A stretch of DNA of 24,815 nucleotides from Tannerellaceae bacterium (lineage in GTDB: Bacteria; Bacteroidota; Bacteroidia; Bacteroidales; Tannerellaceae). Shown here piece after piece: positions 7,116-14,942 of the stretch; within the stretch, counting starts at the first letter, position 1, and each line of letters starts with the position of its first letter. Location of the stretch: assembly GCA_031276545.1 (NCBI GenBank), contig JAISMW010000060.1, forward strand, positions 1 to 24,815, read 5' to 3'. The position numbers and the translations under genes were made by a program. The notes beneath the pieces were generated by a model. The model was given only the letters and a program-made list of their open reading frames with translations, was not told the DNA's origin and ran no database searches.

Positions 7116-7134
7116 CTTAGGCCGAACTCACGTT
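7115..7134 (-). repeat. Right inverted repeat flanking the palindromic array
   Basis: CGAACTCACGTT at 7123-7134 is the exact reverse complement of 6552-6563. The similarity continues inward as TCTTAGGC against GACTTAAGA with mismatches. Together the pair brackets about 580 bases that contain only the array. Confidence 0.7.
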
Positions 7135-7286
7135 AACCAAACTTTAAGTGTATCTCATACTAACGCTTAAGTGAAGCTCACTAATTGCAAGCAGGTTTTT
7201 CAACTCCCGTCAGCACATTGATCCGGTGTCAGGGGAAGAGAATGCTCTTTTTTATTTGACCCGCTTATAAATCGCAAATTTTTATA
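7135..7286. other. Spacer between the array and the M16 gene
   Basis: No gene is seen. A small stem AAGAG-AATG-CTCTT followed by T-rich sequence at about 7235-7256 could be a weak terminator on the plus strand, insulating the peptidase gene from read-through across the array. Confidence 0.35.
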
Positions 7287-7294
7287 TAAGTTTG
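7287..7294 (+). promoter_or_regulatory. -7 box for the M16 peptidase gene
   Basis: TAAGTTTG matches TAnnTTTG exactly. Transcription would start near 7301, only about 10 bases before the ATG at 7311. A TTTG at about 7255 is too far upstream (28-base spacer) to be a normal -33 element. Confidence 0.45.
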
Positions 7295-7310
7295 CATCAA
7301 ATTATGTAGA

Positions 7311-10196
7311 ATGAAATATCTGATGACCGTGGCGTTGCTTTCTTACAGTACAAATATCATACCGGCTGAACTGCCGGATCCTCTCCAAGTAAAAGAATAT
7401 AAACTGAGTAACGGACTGACTGTTTGGCTCAATGAAGACCATAGCCAGCCGAAAGTGTTCGGCGCCGTGGTGGTGAAGGCCGGAGCGAAAGATACGCCCA
7501 ATACCGGTATAGCCCATTACTTCGAGCACATGATGTTTAAGGGGACAGACAAGATTGGGACTATCAATTATCCTGCCGAAAAAGTATTGCTCGATTCCAT
7601 TGTAGCCCGGTACGACGAACTCTCGCATACGCAAAACGAGAAAGACCGCCTGCGCATCCAGAAGGAAATCAATCAATTCAACATACAGGCGGCCGATTAT
7701 ATCATTCCCAATGAGTTCAACCGCCTTATCTCGCGCTATGGCGGGACAAAACTGAATGCCGGGACTTCGTACGACTATACGGTGTATCACAATACGTTCT
7801 CGCCGCAGTATATCGAACAGTGGGCCGAGCTGAACAGCGAGCGGCTGCTCAAGCCCGTGTTCCGCATGTTTCAGACGGAGCTTGAAACCGTATACGAAGA
7901 AAAGAATATGTATCGCGACGCCGTGGGACGCGACGCCATGGAAAAAGTACTGGAACGCTTCTTCTATCCCCACCCGTACGCCTACCCCATACTGGGCAGC
8001 GCCCAGCACCTGAAGAACCCGCGCCTGTCGGATATGATGGAGTTTTTCGACAACTATTACGTGGCTTCCAATATGGGGCTGATCCTTAGCGGCGATTTCG
8101 ATACGGCGACCACCCTGCCGGCGCTTGAAGCGGCTTTTTCGCGCATTCACAACCGGGAGCTTCCCGCAGGGAAGAAAGCCGAACTTCCCCCGCCCTTCAG
8201 AGGAGAAGAAAAGTTTCAGGTGCGCTTCCCCGTCCCCCTGGTGAAAGGAGCAGCCTTTGCCTTCCGGAGCGTTCCCGCCAATCATCCCGACCAGGCGGCG
8301 CTCAATATCGTAATCGATCTGCTGAACAACTCGAACGGTACCGGTTATCTCGACCGGCTGATGGTAAACCATAAGCTGATGGCCGCCATGACGCTGCACG
8401 AAAGTTTCAACGACGCCGGCATCCTGGGCGTCATCGTCATTCCCAAGCTGGTATTCCAGACGCTCTCCGGCGCAAAAGAACTGGCATGGCACGAAATTGA
8501 ACGAATCAAGCGCGGAGATTTCAGCGACGAACTGTTCAGCAGCCTCAAGCTGGAACAGAAGCGCAAACACGTGTCCCGTCTGGAAGACATCAACTCGCGC
8601 TCGGAAGTGATGATTACCCTCTTCTCGCAAGGCAAATCATGGAACTCGTACCTCGAAGAAGCCGAACGGATCAACGACCTGACAAAGGACGACATCGTAG
8701 CCATCGCACGCAAATACTTCACCGGCGACTATCTGTACGTAACAAAGAAAACAGGCAAGTACCCGAAAGACAACCTTCCCAAGCCCGACCTCCGGCCGGT
8801 GATTCCCCGCAACATGGAAGTATCTTCCGAATATGCACGGAAACTGGAACAACTGCCGGAGAAGAAAGTAATCCCCCGCTTCCTCGACTTCAAAAAGGAT
8901 GTGGAAATACGCACGCTCACCCCCCTGGCGAAACTGTATACGTCGGCAAATGCGGTGAACGACATCTTTACGCTGGATATTTCCTTCGGTACCGGCAAAA
9001 CGGAATGTCCCGCACTGACGCAACTGACGTCGTACCTCCCGCTGCTGGGAACGGACAGTCTGTCGTTTGAAGAATTTCGCGAAAAGTTGCAGGCATTGGG
9101 CAGCGCCTTGCTGTTTGATGCAACCGACAACCGCTTTACCGTCAAAGTCAGCGGATTCGATACAAACTTCAACCAAACGCTCGCCCTCGTTTCCTCTTTC
9201 ATGCAGCACGCAAAGGCCGAGAACAAAAAGATGAAACAGATAGTCGACGAAGAAAAGGTGGTAAAAAAAACATTTTATAAATCGACACAGAAACTGGCAC
9301 ATGCCCTGATGGAAAAAGTGAAGCACGGCGAAAAATCCTCTTATCTGAACAAACTCTCCCTCCAGGATATACGCAAACTGAAGGGAGAAGACCTGACAGA
9401 CATCTTCCGAAACGTACAGAAAGTGGCCTGCGACATCTATTATTGCGGTACACTGCCGTCCGGCGAAGTGGCAGACAGCATACGGACGCATATCAACCTG
9501 GATGCGGTAACGATTGCATCAAACGCGCCGGTCTACAGACCCCTGGCCGATTATACGGAGCCGACCGTGTTCTTCTGCGATGCGCCCGACGCCTCGCAAA
9601 GCATCCTGTACGGCTACGTGAAAGGCCGGGCGCTACCCGACGAGTCGGCCCGTCATACGGCCAAACTTTTCTCGAGCTACTTCGGAGGCGATATGTCGTC
9701 GCTGATGTTTCAGGAAATCCGCGAGTTCCGCTCGTTTGCCTATCACGCAAGCGGCGCATACACCCAATTGCCCCTGAACCTGAAAGATAAACCCGGAGAA
9801 TTTACCACCGTACTCTCTACCCAAAGCGACAAAACCATCGACGCCCTTACCGTACTGGAATCGCTCATCCGGGAAATGCCGGTAAAACCGGAACGCCTTC
9901 CGGCCGTCAAACAATCGCTGGTCAACCAGTTGAGCAACGATTATCCTACCTTCCGCAAGATACCCCGGCGCATTGCCTCCCTGCTGAACGAAGGATACGC
10001 CTCCGACCCGAACAAAACGCTCCTCACCCATCTCACACAAATGGAAATGAACGATATCGTCCATTTTTACGAAGACAACATAAAAGACCGTCCGATTATC
10101 TATGTCATTGTGGGCAACTCCCGCAAAATAGATATGAACCGACTCGCTTCCTTCGGAAAAATAATCAAGGTAAAGAAGGAAGAACTGTACAATTGA
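7311..10196 (+). CDS. M16 family zinc metallopeptidase (insulinase/pitrilysin-like)
   Basis: A 961-residue peptidase, the usual length for two fused M16 halves. A short hydrophobic N-terminus (MKYLMTVALLSY...) suggests export to the periplasm, although the segment is weak. The inverted zinc motif is HYFEH at residues 69-73. Glu72 is the catalytic base, His69 and His73 are ligands, and the third ligand lies in the Glu cluster ELETVYEE (190-197). NAGTSYDYTVYH at 149-160 is the typical substrate-cradle strand. The C-terminal half, from about 500, lacks HxxEH as expected for the inactive M16 half and carries the FRSFAYHASGAY-type region near 806. Family members degrade peptides in a closed chamber; the substrate here is unknown. 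It appears to be a single-gene transcript. Confidence 0.92.
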   Translation: MKYLMTVALLSYSTNIIPAELPDPLQVKEYKLSNGLTVWLNEDHSQPKVFGAVVVKAGAKDTPNTGIAHYFEHMMFKGTDKIGTINYPAEKVLLDSIVARYDELSHTQNEKDRLRIQKEINQFNIQAADYIIPNEFNRLISRYGGTKLNAGTSYDYTVYHNTFSPQYIEQWAELNSERLLKPVFRMFQTELETVYEEKNMYRDAVGRDAMEKVLERFFYPHPYAYPILGSAQHLKNPRLSDMMEFFDNYYVASNMGLILSGDFDTATTLPALEAAFSRIHNRELPAGKKAELPPPFRGEEKFQVRFPVPLVKGAAFAFRSVPANHPDQAALNIVIDLLNNSNGTGYLDRLMVNHKLMAAMTLHESFNDAGILGVIVIPKLVFQTLSGAKELAWHEIERIKRGDFSDELFSSLKLEQKRKHVSRLEDINSRSEVMITLFSQGKSWNSYLEEAERINDLTKDDIVAIARKYFTGDYLYVTKKTGKYPKDNLPKPDLRPVIPRNMEVSSEYARKLEQLPEKKVIPRFLDFKKDVEIRTLTPLAKLYTSANAVNDIFTLDISFGTGKTECPALTQLTSYLPLLGTDSLSFEEFREKLQALGSALLFDATDNRFTVKVSGFDTNFNQTLALVSSFMQHAKAENKKMKQIVDEEKVVKKTFYKSTQKLAHALMEKVKHGEKSSYLNKLSLQDIRKLKGEDLTDIFRNVQKVACDIYYCGTLPSGEVADSIRTHINLDAVTIASNAPVYRPLADYTEPTVFFCDAPDASQSILYGYVKGRALPDESARHTAKLFSSYFGGDMSSLMFQEIREFRSFAYHASGAYTQLPLNLKDKPGEFTTVLSTQSDKTIDALTVLESLIREMPVKPERLPAVKQSLVNQLSNDYPTFRKIPRRIASLLNEGYASDPNKTLLTHLTQMEMNDIVHFYEDNIKDRPIIYVIVGNSRKIDMNRLASFGKIIKVKKEELYN

Positions 10197-10440
10197 ACGG
10201 GCAAATCTTTATTCCAGAGAAAAAGCATTAAAAAAAATCTCCCGGTTTGCGAACAATACGTCGAAGCAAAGACGAATAAGAGCAACAGGTACCCGCCAAA
10301 AGAGGTAATGCTCATCCACCGTACAGAGATGCTCTTCTTCCCCTTACGGAATTGGAGAAGTTCCCCGAATTAATTCCCAATCCTGCAGGCCGGAACTGCT
10401 TTATTCTTCAATGCGTCAGCCCTGATCTTTACTTCTGATT
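10197..10440. other. Intergenic region, no gene seen
   Basis: This lies between the M16 stop and the rplS promoter. A GGAATT...AATTCC pair at about 10350-10380 is a weak dyad. I see no tRNA, ORF of note or strong terminator. Confidence 0.5.
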
Positions 10441-10441
10441 A

Positions 10442-10473
10442 TTTGCGTATTCAATTAATCTTTCGTTATTTTG
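10442..10473 (+). promoter_or_regulatory. rplS promoter
   Basis: TTTG at 10442-10445, a 20-base spacer, then TTATTTTG at 10466-10473 (one mismatch to TAnnTTTG). This is the one promoter in the window with both Bacteroidetes elements at good spacing. The start site would be near 10480, giving an 80-base leader. Confidence 0.6.
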
Positions 10474-10484
10474 CATCCGCTTTA

Positions 10485-10523
10485 CGCAATCTCTGTCGGG
10501 ACAAGGTAGCCCGTTATATTGCG
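10485..10523 (+). promoter_or_regulatory. Structured 5' leader of rplS, possible autoregulatory element
   Basis: CGCAAT (10485-10490) pairs with ATTGCG (10518-10523). Inside, CGGG (10497-10500) pairs with CCCG (10510-10513), with an asymmetric internal loop of six and four bases. The hairpin starts at the predicted 5' end of the mRNA and leaves an A-rich, unpaired 37 bases before the ATG. Several bacteria control L19 through mRNA leader structures; whether this one binds L19 is inference. Confidence 0.4.
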
Positions 10524-10560
10524 TTTCATTTTTCAATAACAACTAAAAGCTATAAAAACA

Positions 10561-10908
10561 ATGGATTTACTAAAGATTGCAGAAGAAGCATTTGCCACAA
10601 AAAAAGAGCATCCTTCATTCAAGAGCGGAGATACGGTCACCATATCCTACCGTATAAAGGAAGGAAACAAAGAACGTATCCAGCAGTACCGGGGTGTAGT
10701 GATACGCATTTCCGGATGTGAAGACAAGAAACGTTTCACCGTTCGTAAAATGTCGGACAACATCGGTGTGGAAAGAATTTTCCCCCTCGAATCGCCCTTT
10801 ATCGAAAAGATTGAAGTCAATAAAATAGGCAAGGTTCGCAGAGCCAAACTGTACTATTTGCGTGCACTTACCGGGAAGAGAGCCCGAATCAAAGAAAAGA
10901 GAGTATAG
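10561..10908 (+). CDS. rplS: 50S ribosomal protein L19
   Basis: A 115-residue protein with the full L19 pattern: [31 protein letters not shown], then the GxxxTFTVRK-type segment [22 protein letters not shown], and a basic end ([20 protein letters not shown]). L19 sits at the interface of the two ribosomal subunits. The length is normal. It has its own promoter, structured leader and terminator, so it is not in the trmD operon seen in Proteobacteria. Confidence 0.98.
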   Translation: MDLLKIAEEAFATKKEHPSFKSGDTVTISYRIKEGNKERIQQYRGVVIRISGCEDKKRFTVRKMSDNIGVERIFPLESPFIEKIEVNKIGKVRRAKLYYLRALTGKRARIKEKRV

Positions 10909-10936
10909 TAGCTTTCGATTCTTTTTTATCATAAGG

Positions 10937-10967
10937 AAAGCCATCTGAAACACCGGATGGCTTTTTT
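10937..10967 (+). terminator. rplS intrinsic terminator
   Basis: AAAGCCATC (10937-10945) pairs with GATGGCTTT (10956-10964) around a 10-base loop and runs into TTTTTT. It lies 28 bases past the rplS stop. Confidence 0.9.
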
Positions 10968-11004
10968 AATAAAATGTCTATTGTAACTGAATATAGAAAA
11001 GATT

Positions 11005-11493
11005 ATGTTGAAAACTATTTTGTCTGTTTCCGGAAAACCCGGATTATTTAAACTGGTATCCAAAGGGAAAAACATGCTGATTGTAGAATCGCTGGTCGAC
11101 GGAAAAAAAATGCCGACGTATGCAAAAAACAAGGTTGTTTCGTTAGGCGACATTTCCGTATTTACAGACGGGGAAGACGTACCTTTGCATATAGTGCTTA
11201 CCTCTATCAAAAACAGGGAAAACGGAGAGAAAACAGCCATAAACCCCTCGACCGCCACTCCCGGCGATTTGCGCGCCTATCTGGCAGGCGTGCTGCCCAG
11301 TTTCGACCGCGAAAGAGTATATCCCAATGATATCCGCAAGATGCTTGTATGGTATAACCTGCTGATAAGTTCCGGCATTACAGACTTCGCTCCTGAAAAC
11401 AAAACGAAAGAAACAACGCAACCGGAAGAAGAGCCGCAGAGCGACGCCTCCCCTTCCGGAGAAGCTCAAAACCCAGCAAAGGATTCAGAATAA
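11005..11493 (+). CDS. DUF5606 family protein
   Basis: A 162-residue protein beginning MLKTILSVSGKPGLFKLVSKGKNMLIVES, the recognisable start of a Bacteroidetes-restricted family (DUF5606). The first 130 residues are the conserved part, with KNKVVSLGDISVFTD and PSFDRERVYPNDIRKMLVWYNLL. The tail (about 133-162) is low-complexity, rich in Glu, Thr, Ser and Pro, and probably disordered. It has no signal peptide or membrane segment, so it is likely cytoplasmic. Molecular function is unknown. Its stop codon overlaps the stop end of convergent lon by nine bases. Confidence 0.85.
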   Translation: MLKTILSVSGKPGLFKLVSKGKNMLIVESLVDGKKMPTYAKNKVVSLGDISVFTDGEDVPLHIVLTSIKNRENGEKTAINPSTATPGDLRAYLAGVLPSFDRERVYPNDIRKMLVWYNLLISSGITDFAPENKTKETTQPEEEPQSDASPSGEAQNPAKDSE

Positions 11494-13950
11494 AGGATTG
11501 GCCACCTTCTCTTCCAGCAGCGCCAGGCCTACCACGTCTTTGATATCCTCCACGTAATGAAACGTAAGGCCTTTGAGGTATTCGGCATTGATTTCCTGTA
11601 TGTCCTTACGGTTTTCATTACAGAGGATGAGTTCTTTTATTCCAGCCCGTTTGGCTGCCAGTATTTTCTCCTTGATACCGCCCACCGGCAACACTTTCCC
11701 CCGCAAAGTAATCTCGCCGGTCATGGCAATGCTGCTTTTCACTCTACGTTGCGTGAAGGCCGAAACCAAAGAAGTAACCATCGTGATACCTGCGCTGGGG
11801 CCATCTTTCGGTATCGCGCCTTCGGGCACATGCACATGTATGTTCCAGTTTTCAAACATATCCTCCGGAATACCGAAAAGGGAAGCATGCGCATGAATAT
11901 ATTCAAGCGCCAGCATGGCCGATTCCTTCATCACATCACCCAGATTGCCGGTTAAGGTCAGTTTGGCGCCCTTCCCCCTGCTAAGGCTCGATTCCACAAA
12001 CAGTATCTCTCCTCCTACGGCAGTCCAGGCAAGGCCTACTACCACCCCGGCATATTCGTTTCCCTGATATTTATCGCGAGTGTATTCCACGGATCCCAGA
12101 TATTCGTGTAAGTGTTCGGGGGTAATCTCGGCAGGAATAGTTTCGCCGGATGCCAGCTTACGCGCTAGTTTGCGCATGATTTTTGCGATTTTCTTGTCCA
12201 GCTCGCGTACTCCACTCTCTCGCGTATAACAGACCACGATATCCTGCAGAATCTTCCTGCTGAATTTCACCTTTCCTTTGGGCAAACCATGTGCCTCCAG
12301 TTGCTTGGGTATCAAATGGCGGGATGCAATCTGCACCTTTTCTTCCATAATATAGCCGCTCACTTCTATCAGCTCCATACGGTCGAGCAAGGGTTGAGAT
12401 ATAGTATTCAGGTGGTTGGCCGTAGCGATAAACATCACTTTGCTCAGGTCGTAGTCAATGTCGAGGTAGTTGTCGTGGAAGGCGTTATTCTGTTCCGGAT
12501 CCAGCACTTCCAGCAGAGCCGAGGCAGGGTCTCCTTTAAAATCGTTCGACACCTTGTCTATCTCATCCAGGATGAAGACGGGGTTGGAAGTGCCGGCCTT
12601 CAGAATATTCTGGATAATACGTCCGCACAGTGCGCCGATGTACGTACGGCGGTGGCCTCTGATTTCGGCCTCGTCGTGCAGTCCGCCCAGCGATATCCGC
12701 ACATATTTGCGGTTCAGCGCTTCGGCCACCGACTTGCCCAGCGAGGTTTTCCCTACTCCGGGAGGGCCGTAAAGGCAGATAATGGGCGATTTCATATCCC
12801 CCTTCAGTTTCAGTACGGCCAGATGTTCGATGATGCGTTCTTTCACCTTCTCCAGCCCGTAATGATCTCTGTCCAGGATGCGCTGGGCACGGTTCAGGTT
12901 GAAATTGTCCTTGCTGTACTCGTTCCAGGGCAGGCTTACAATGGTTTGCACATACTGCGTCTGTACCGAGAAGTCGGGCGACTGCGGATGCAGGCGTTCC
13001 AGTTTGCGAAGTTCCTTTTCAAAAACCTCCCGCGTGCTTTGCTCCCATTTCTTTTTAGCCGCTTTATCTCTGAGCTCCTTTATTTCCAGTTCGTTGATAT
13101 TCCCCCCCAATTCCTCCTGTATGGTTTTGATTTGCTGCTGAAGGAAGTACTCTTTTTGCTGCTGGTTGATATCCTCGTGAGTTTTCATCTGGATAGAATT
13201 CTTCAGTTCTATCAACTGATATTCCCGGTTCAGGATAAAAAGCAGGCGGAAGGCACGGTCTCTCAAGTCGTTAATCAGCAGCAGCCCATGCTTTTCTTCT
13301 GCACTGACAGGCACATTGCTGCAGGCGAAATTGATTAAATAAAGCACATTCCTGTTATTCTTAATAGACAGGAACAGATCCCGCGGAAACTCGCTCATCA
13401 GCGCCTGAAGCATTTTTATCGTCAAGTCCTTGATGGTGGAAACAAGCGCTTCAAACTCCCGGTCGTTTTTCGCCGGAATAATATCTTCCAGGATGGTTAT
13501 TTTTCCCCTCAGATATGGCTCCGTATCCGTCAGTTCATTCAGTTCAAAACGTTTTTTCCCCTGAAGAATCACGGTCGTAGTCCTGTCGGGCATTTCCAGT
13601 ATCCTCACCACCTCTGCCACGACCCCCACAGGATACAAATCGTCGGTGTGCGGTTCCTCCGTATTCACATCCTTCTGACAAACCACGCCTATCAGCATTT
13701 CTTTCTTTACAGCATCACCAATCAGTCGCATCGACTTTGGTCTTGCCACAATAACCGGCATGGCCACTCCGGGGAAGAGCATCATATTCCGCAACGGAAG
13801 GAGCGGTACCGTATCCCCCATCTTTTCCATTCCACCGGCAAAATCTTCATCAGTATCACACTTGGTCAGTACGGGTATCACCATTCCTAAATTATCATCC
13901 GGGTCACTGTCAGACGATACCGGGCTTAGTATTTTTATTTTATCATTCAT
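11485..13950 (-). CDS. lon: ATP-dependent protease Lon (endopeptidase La)
   Basis: An 821-residue cytoplasmic AAA+ protease for misfolded and regulatory proteins. The LON substrate-binding domain starts at about residue 48 (VPLLPLRNMMLFPG). A coiled-coil region spans about 240-320. Walker A GPPGVGKT is at 395-402 and Walker B VFILDEIDK at about 458-466. The protease domain carries Ser719 in PKDGPSAG and Lys762, spaced 43 residues apart as in the Ser-Lys dyad of E. coli Lon. The frame can be extended to a TTG at 13995. That codon lies inside the probable -7 box (13993-14000), so the ATG at 13950 (MNDKIKILSP) is chosen. The N-terminal 45 residues are acidic, as in other Bacteroidetes Lon proteins. 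Confidence 0.97.
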   Translation of the reverse strand: MNDKIKILSPVSSDSDPDDNLGMVIPVLTKCDTDEDFAGGMEKMGDTVPLLPLRNMMLFPGVAMPVIVARPKSMRLIGDAVKKEMLIGVVCQKDVNTEEPHTDDLYPVGVVAEVVRILEMPDRTTTVILQGKKRFELNELTDTEPYLRGKITILEDIIPAKNDREFEALVSTIKDLTIKMLQALMSEFPRDLFLSIKNNRNVLYLINFACSNVPVSAEEKHGLLLINDLRDRAFRLLFILNREYQLIELKNSIQMKTHEDINQQQKEYFLQQQIKTIQEELGGNINELEIKELRDKAAKKKWEQSTREVFEKELRKLERLHPQSPDFSVQTQYVQTIVSLPWNEYSKDNFNLNRAQRILDRDHYGLEKVKERIIEHLAVLKLKGDMKSPIICLYGPPGVGKTSLGKSVAEALNRKYVRISLGGLHDEAEIRGHRRTYIGALCGRIIQNILKAGTSNPVFILDEIDKVSNDFKGDPASALLEVLDPEQNNAFHDNYLDIDYDLSKVMFIATANHLNTISQPLLDRMELIEVSGYIMEEKVQIASRHLIPKQLEAHGLPKGKVKFSRKILQDIVVCYTRESGVRELDKKIAKIMRKLARKLASGETIPAEITPEHLHEYLGSVEYTRDKYQGNEYAGVVVGLAWTAVGGEILFVESSLSRGKGAKLTLTGNLGDVMKESAMLALEYIHAHASLFGIPEDMFENWNIHVHVPEGAIPKDGPSAGITMVTSLVSAFTQRRVKSSIAMTGEITLRGKVLPVGGIKEKILAAKRAGIKELILCNENRKDIQEINAEYLKGLTFHYVEDIKDVVGLALLEEKVANPLF

Positions 13951-13992
13951 ATCCTGTCTTGTTCTGCTTCTTTCGGTATTCAATAAGTGCGC

Positions 13993-14000
13993 CAAATGTA
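13993..14000 (-). promoter_or_regulatory. -7 box for lon
   Basis: On the minus strand this reads TACATTTG, an exact TAnnTTTG match. Transcription would start near 13986, leaving a 36-base leader before the ATG at 13950. This argues against the upstream TTG start. Confidence 0.5.
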
Positions 14001-14010
14001 CGAATTAATC

Positions 14011-14024
14011 CGGCTACTTAGCCG
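14011..14024. promoter_or_regulatory. Small palindrome upstream of the lon -7 box
   Basis: CGGCT-ACTT-AGCCG is a five-base dyad centred about 21 bases upstream of the -7 box, where a -33 element or operator would lie. It is not a CIRCE element (no TTAGCACTC). A regulatory role is only a suggestion. Confidence 0.25.
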
Positions 14025-14194
14025 AGTCTCTCGCATAAGCACTATGCCGCGTAAGCATTCGACAAACCACCCATCTGATTTCGTCCACTAATCGGCGATA
14101 TATATTTACAGGTATAAGCGATAGCCTGTCCGATTGGAGATTTGGATATGGAGGGTAGAGTAACTCTTTTTCATTGCACCAATCAAAATAATAT

Positions 14195-14202
14195 TATTTT
14201 TG
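14195..14202 (+). promoter_or_regulatory. -7 box for the BFN-nupC-rsmE operon
   Basis: TATTTTTG matches TAnnTTTG. ATTG at 14173-14176, 18 bases upstream, is a possible weak -33 element. Transcription would start near 14209, about 17 bases before the GTG start. Confidence 0.5.
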
Positions 14203-14225
14203 TGCATGTTTAATACTAACGAATT

Positions 14226-14942
14226 GTGGATACAAAAGTAAAATTGAAAGTTAAGGGCTTAACTAATAGTCAGATGAACGCGGGAACCTATGCGTTGATC
14301 CTTGCCGAAGAAGACGGACCGCGCTATCTTTCCATCACCGTGGGGATGGCGGAAGCGCAGTCTATTGCGATTGCAATTGAACGGATCGTGCCGCCGAGAC
14401 CGCTTACGCAGGACTTGATCGTCTCGTTGTTCAAAATGTTCAACATCCGTCTGCACGAGGTGTGTATACACAAATGTGTGGACGAGATTTTCTATGCCGA
14501 ATTCTTGCTGGAAAAGGATGGACATCTGTTCCGCCTGGATTCGCGCAGCTCGGATGCCGTGGCTATTGCTCTCAGGGCTGACTGCGATATCTTCGTGAAT
14601 GAGAAGGTCCTCCTGGAAGCCGGTATCGAACTGGATGATTCTTCCTTTCCCGACGACGATTTTGAGGACGATTTTGAAGACGACGATGAGGAGGATGATG
14701 ATGGTTTGGACGACATCCTGGAAGGCGATATGGACAGCGAAGAGGACTATGTGATGGGAGGTATAGAACCCGAAGACCTGAAGAACGAAGCCCAACTGAA
14801 GAAATGGCTCTCGCTGCTGAGGGACAGCGAACTGCAGATGCGCATGAAAGAGGCCGTGGTAAATGAAAATTACGAATATGCCAAACTGTACAAAGACGAA
14901 CTCTCGCGCCGCGGAATAGAAGGAGGTATACGCCATGATTGA
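14226..14942 (+). CDS. BFN (bifunctional nuclease, DUF151) domain protein with UVR motif
   Basis: A 238-residue cytoplasmic protein. Residues 1-135 form the BFN/DUF151 domain, with ILAEEDGPRYLSITVGMAEAQSIAIAIE and the SRSSDAVAIALRADCDIFV segment (107-124). Residues 143-174 are an extremely acidic linker dominated by Asp and Glu. Residues about 205-230 (MRMKEAVVNENYEYAKLYKDEL) match the UVR helix-hairpin motif shared with UvrB, UvrC and ClpC-type proteins. BFN proteins have been reported as nucleases in plants, and the Thermotoga homologue has a solved structure; the bacterial role is unclear. The start is GTG: the nearest ATG (14206) is out of frame. The stop overlaps the next start by eight bases (ATGATTGA), implying translational coupling. 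Confidence 0.88.
   Translation: MDTKVKLKVKGLTNSQMNAGTYALILAEEDGPRYLSITVGMAEAQSIAIAIERIVPPRPLTQDLIVSLFKMFNIRLHEVCIHKCVDEIFYAEFLLEKDGHLFRLDSRSSDAVAIALRADCDIFVNEKVLLEAGIELDDSSFPDDDFEDDFEDDDEEDDDGLDDILEGDMDSEEDYVMGGIEPEDLKNEAQLKKWLSLLRDSELQMRMKEAVVNENYEYAKLYKDELSRRGIEGGIRHD

Noticed and set aside
7302..8630. 442-codon minus-strand frame opposite the M16 peptidase
   Set aside because: It lies antisense to a clear HxxEH peptidase and its translation has no family features.
13951..13995. TTG at 13995 as start of lon
   Set aside because: It overlaps the predicted -7 box, so it would not be in the transcript. The ATG at 13950 gives a normal Lon N-terminus.
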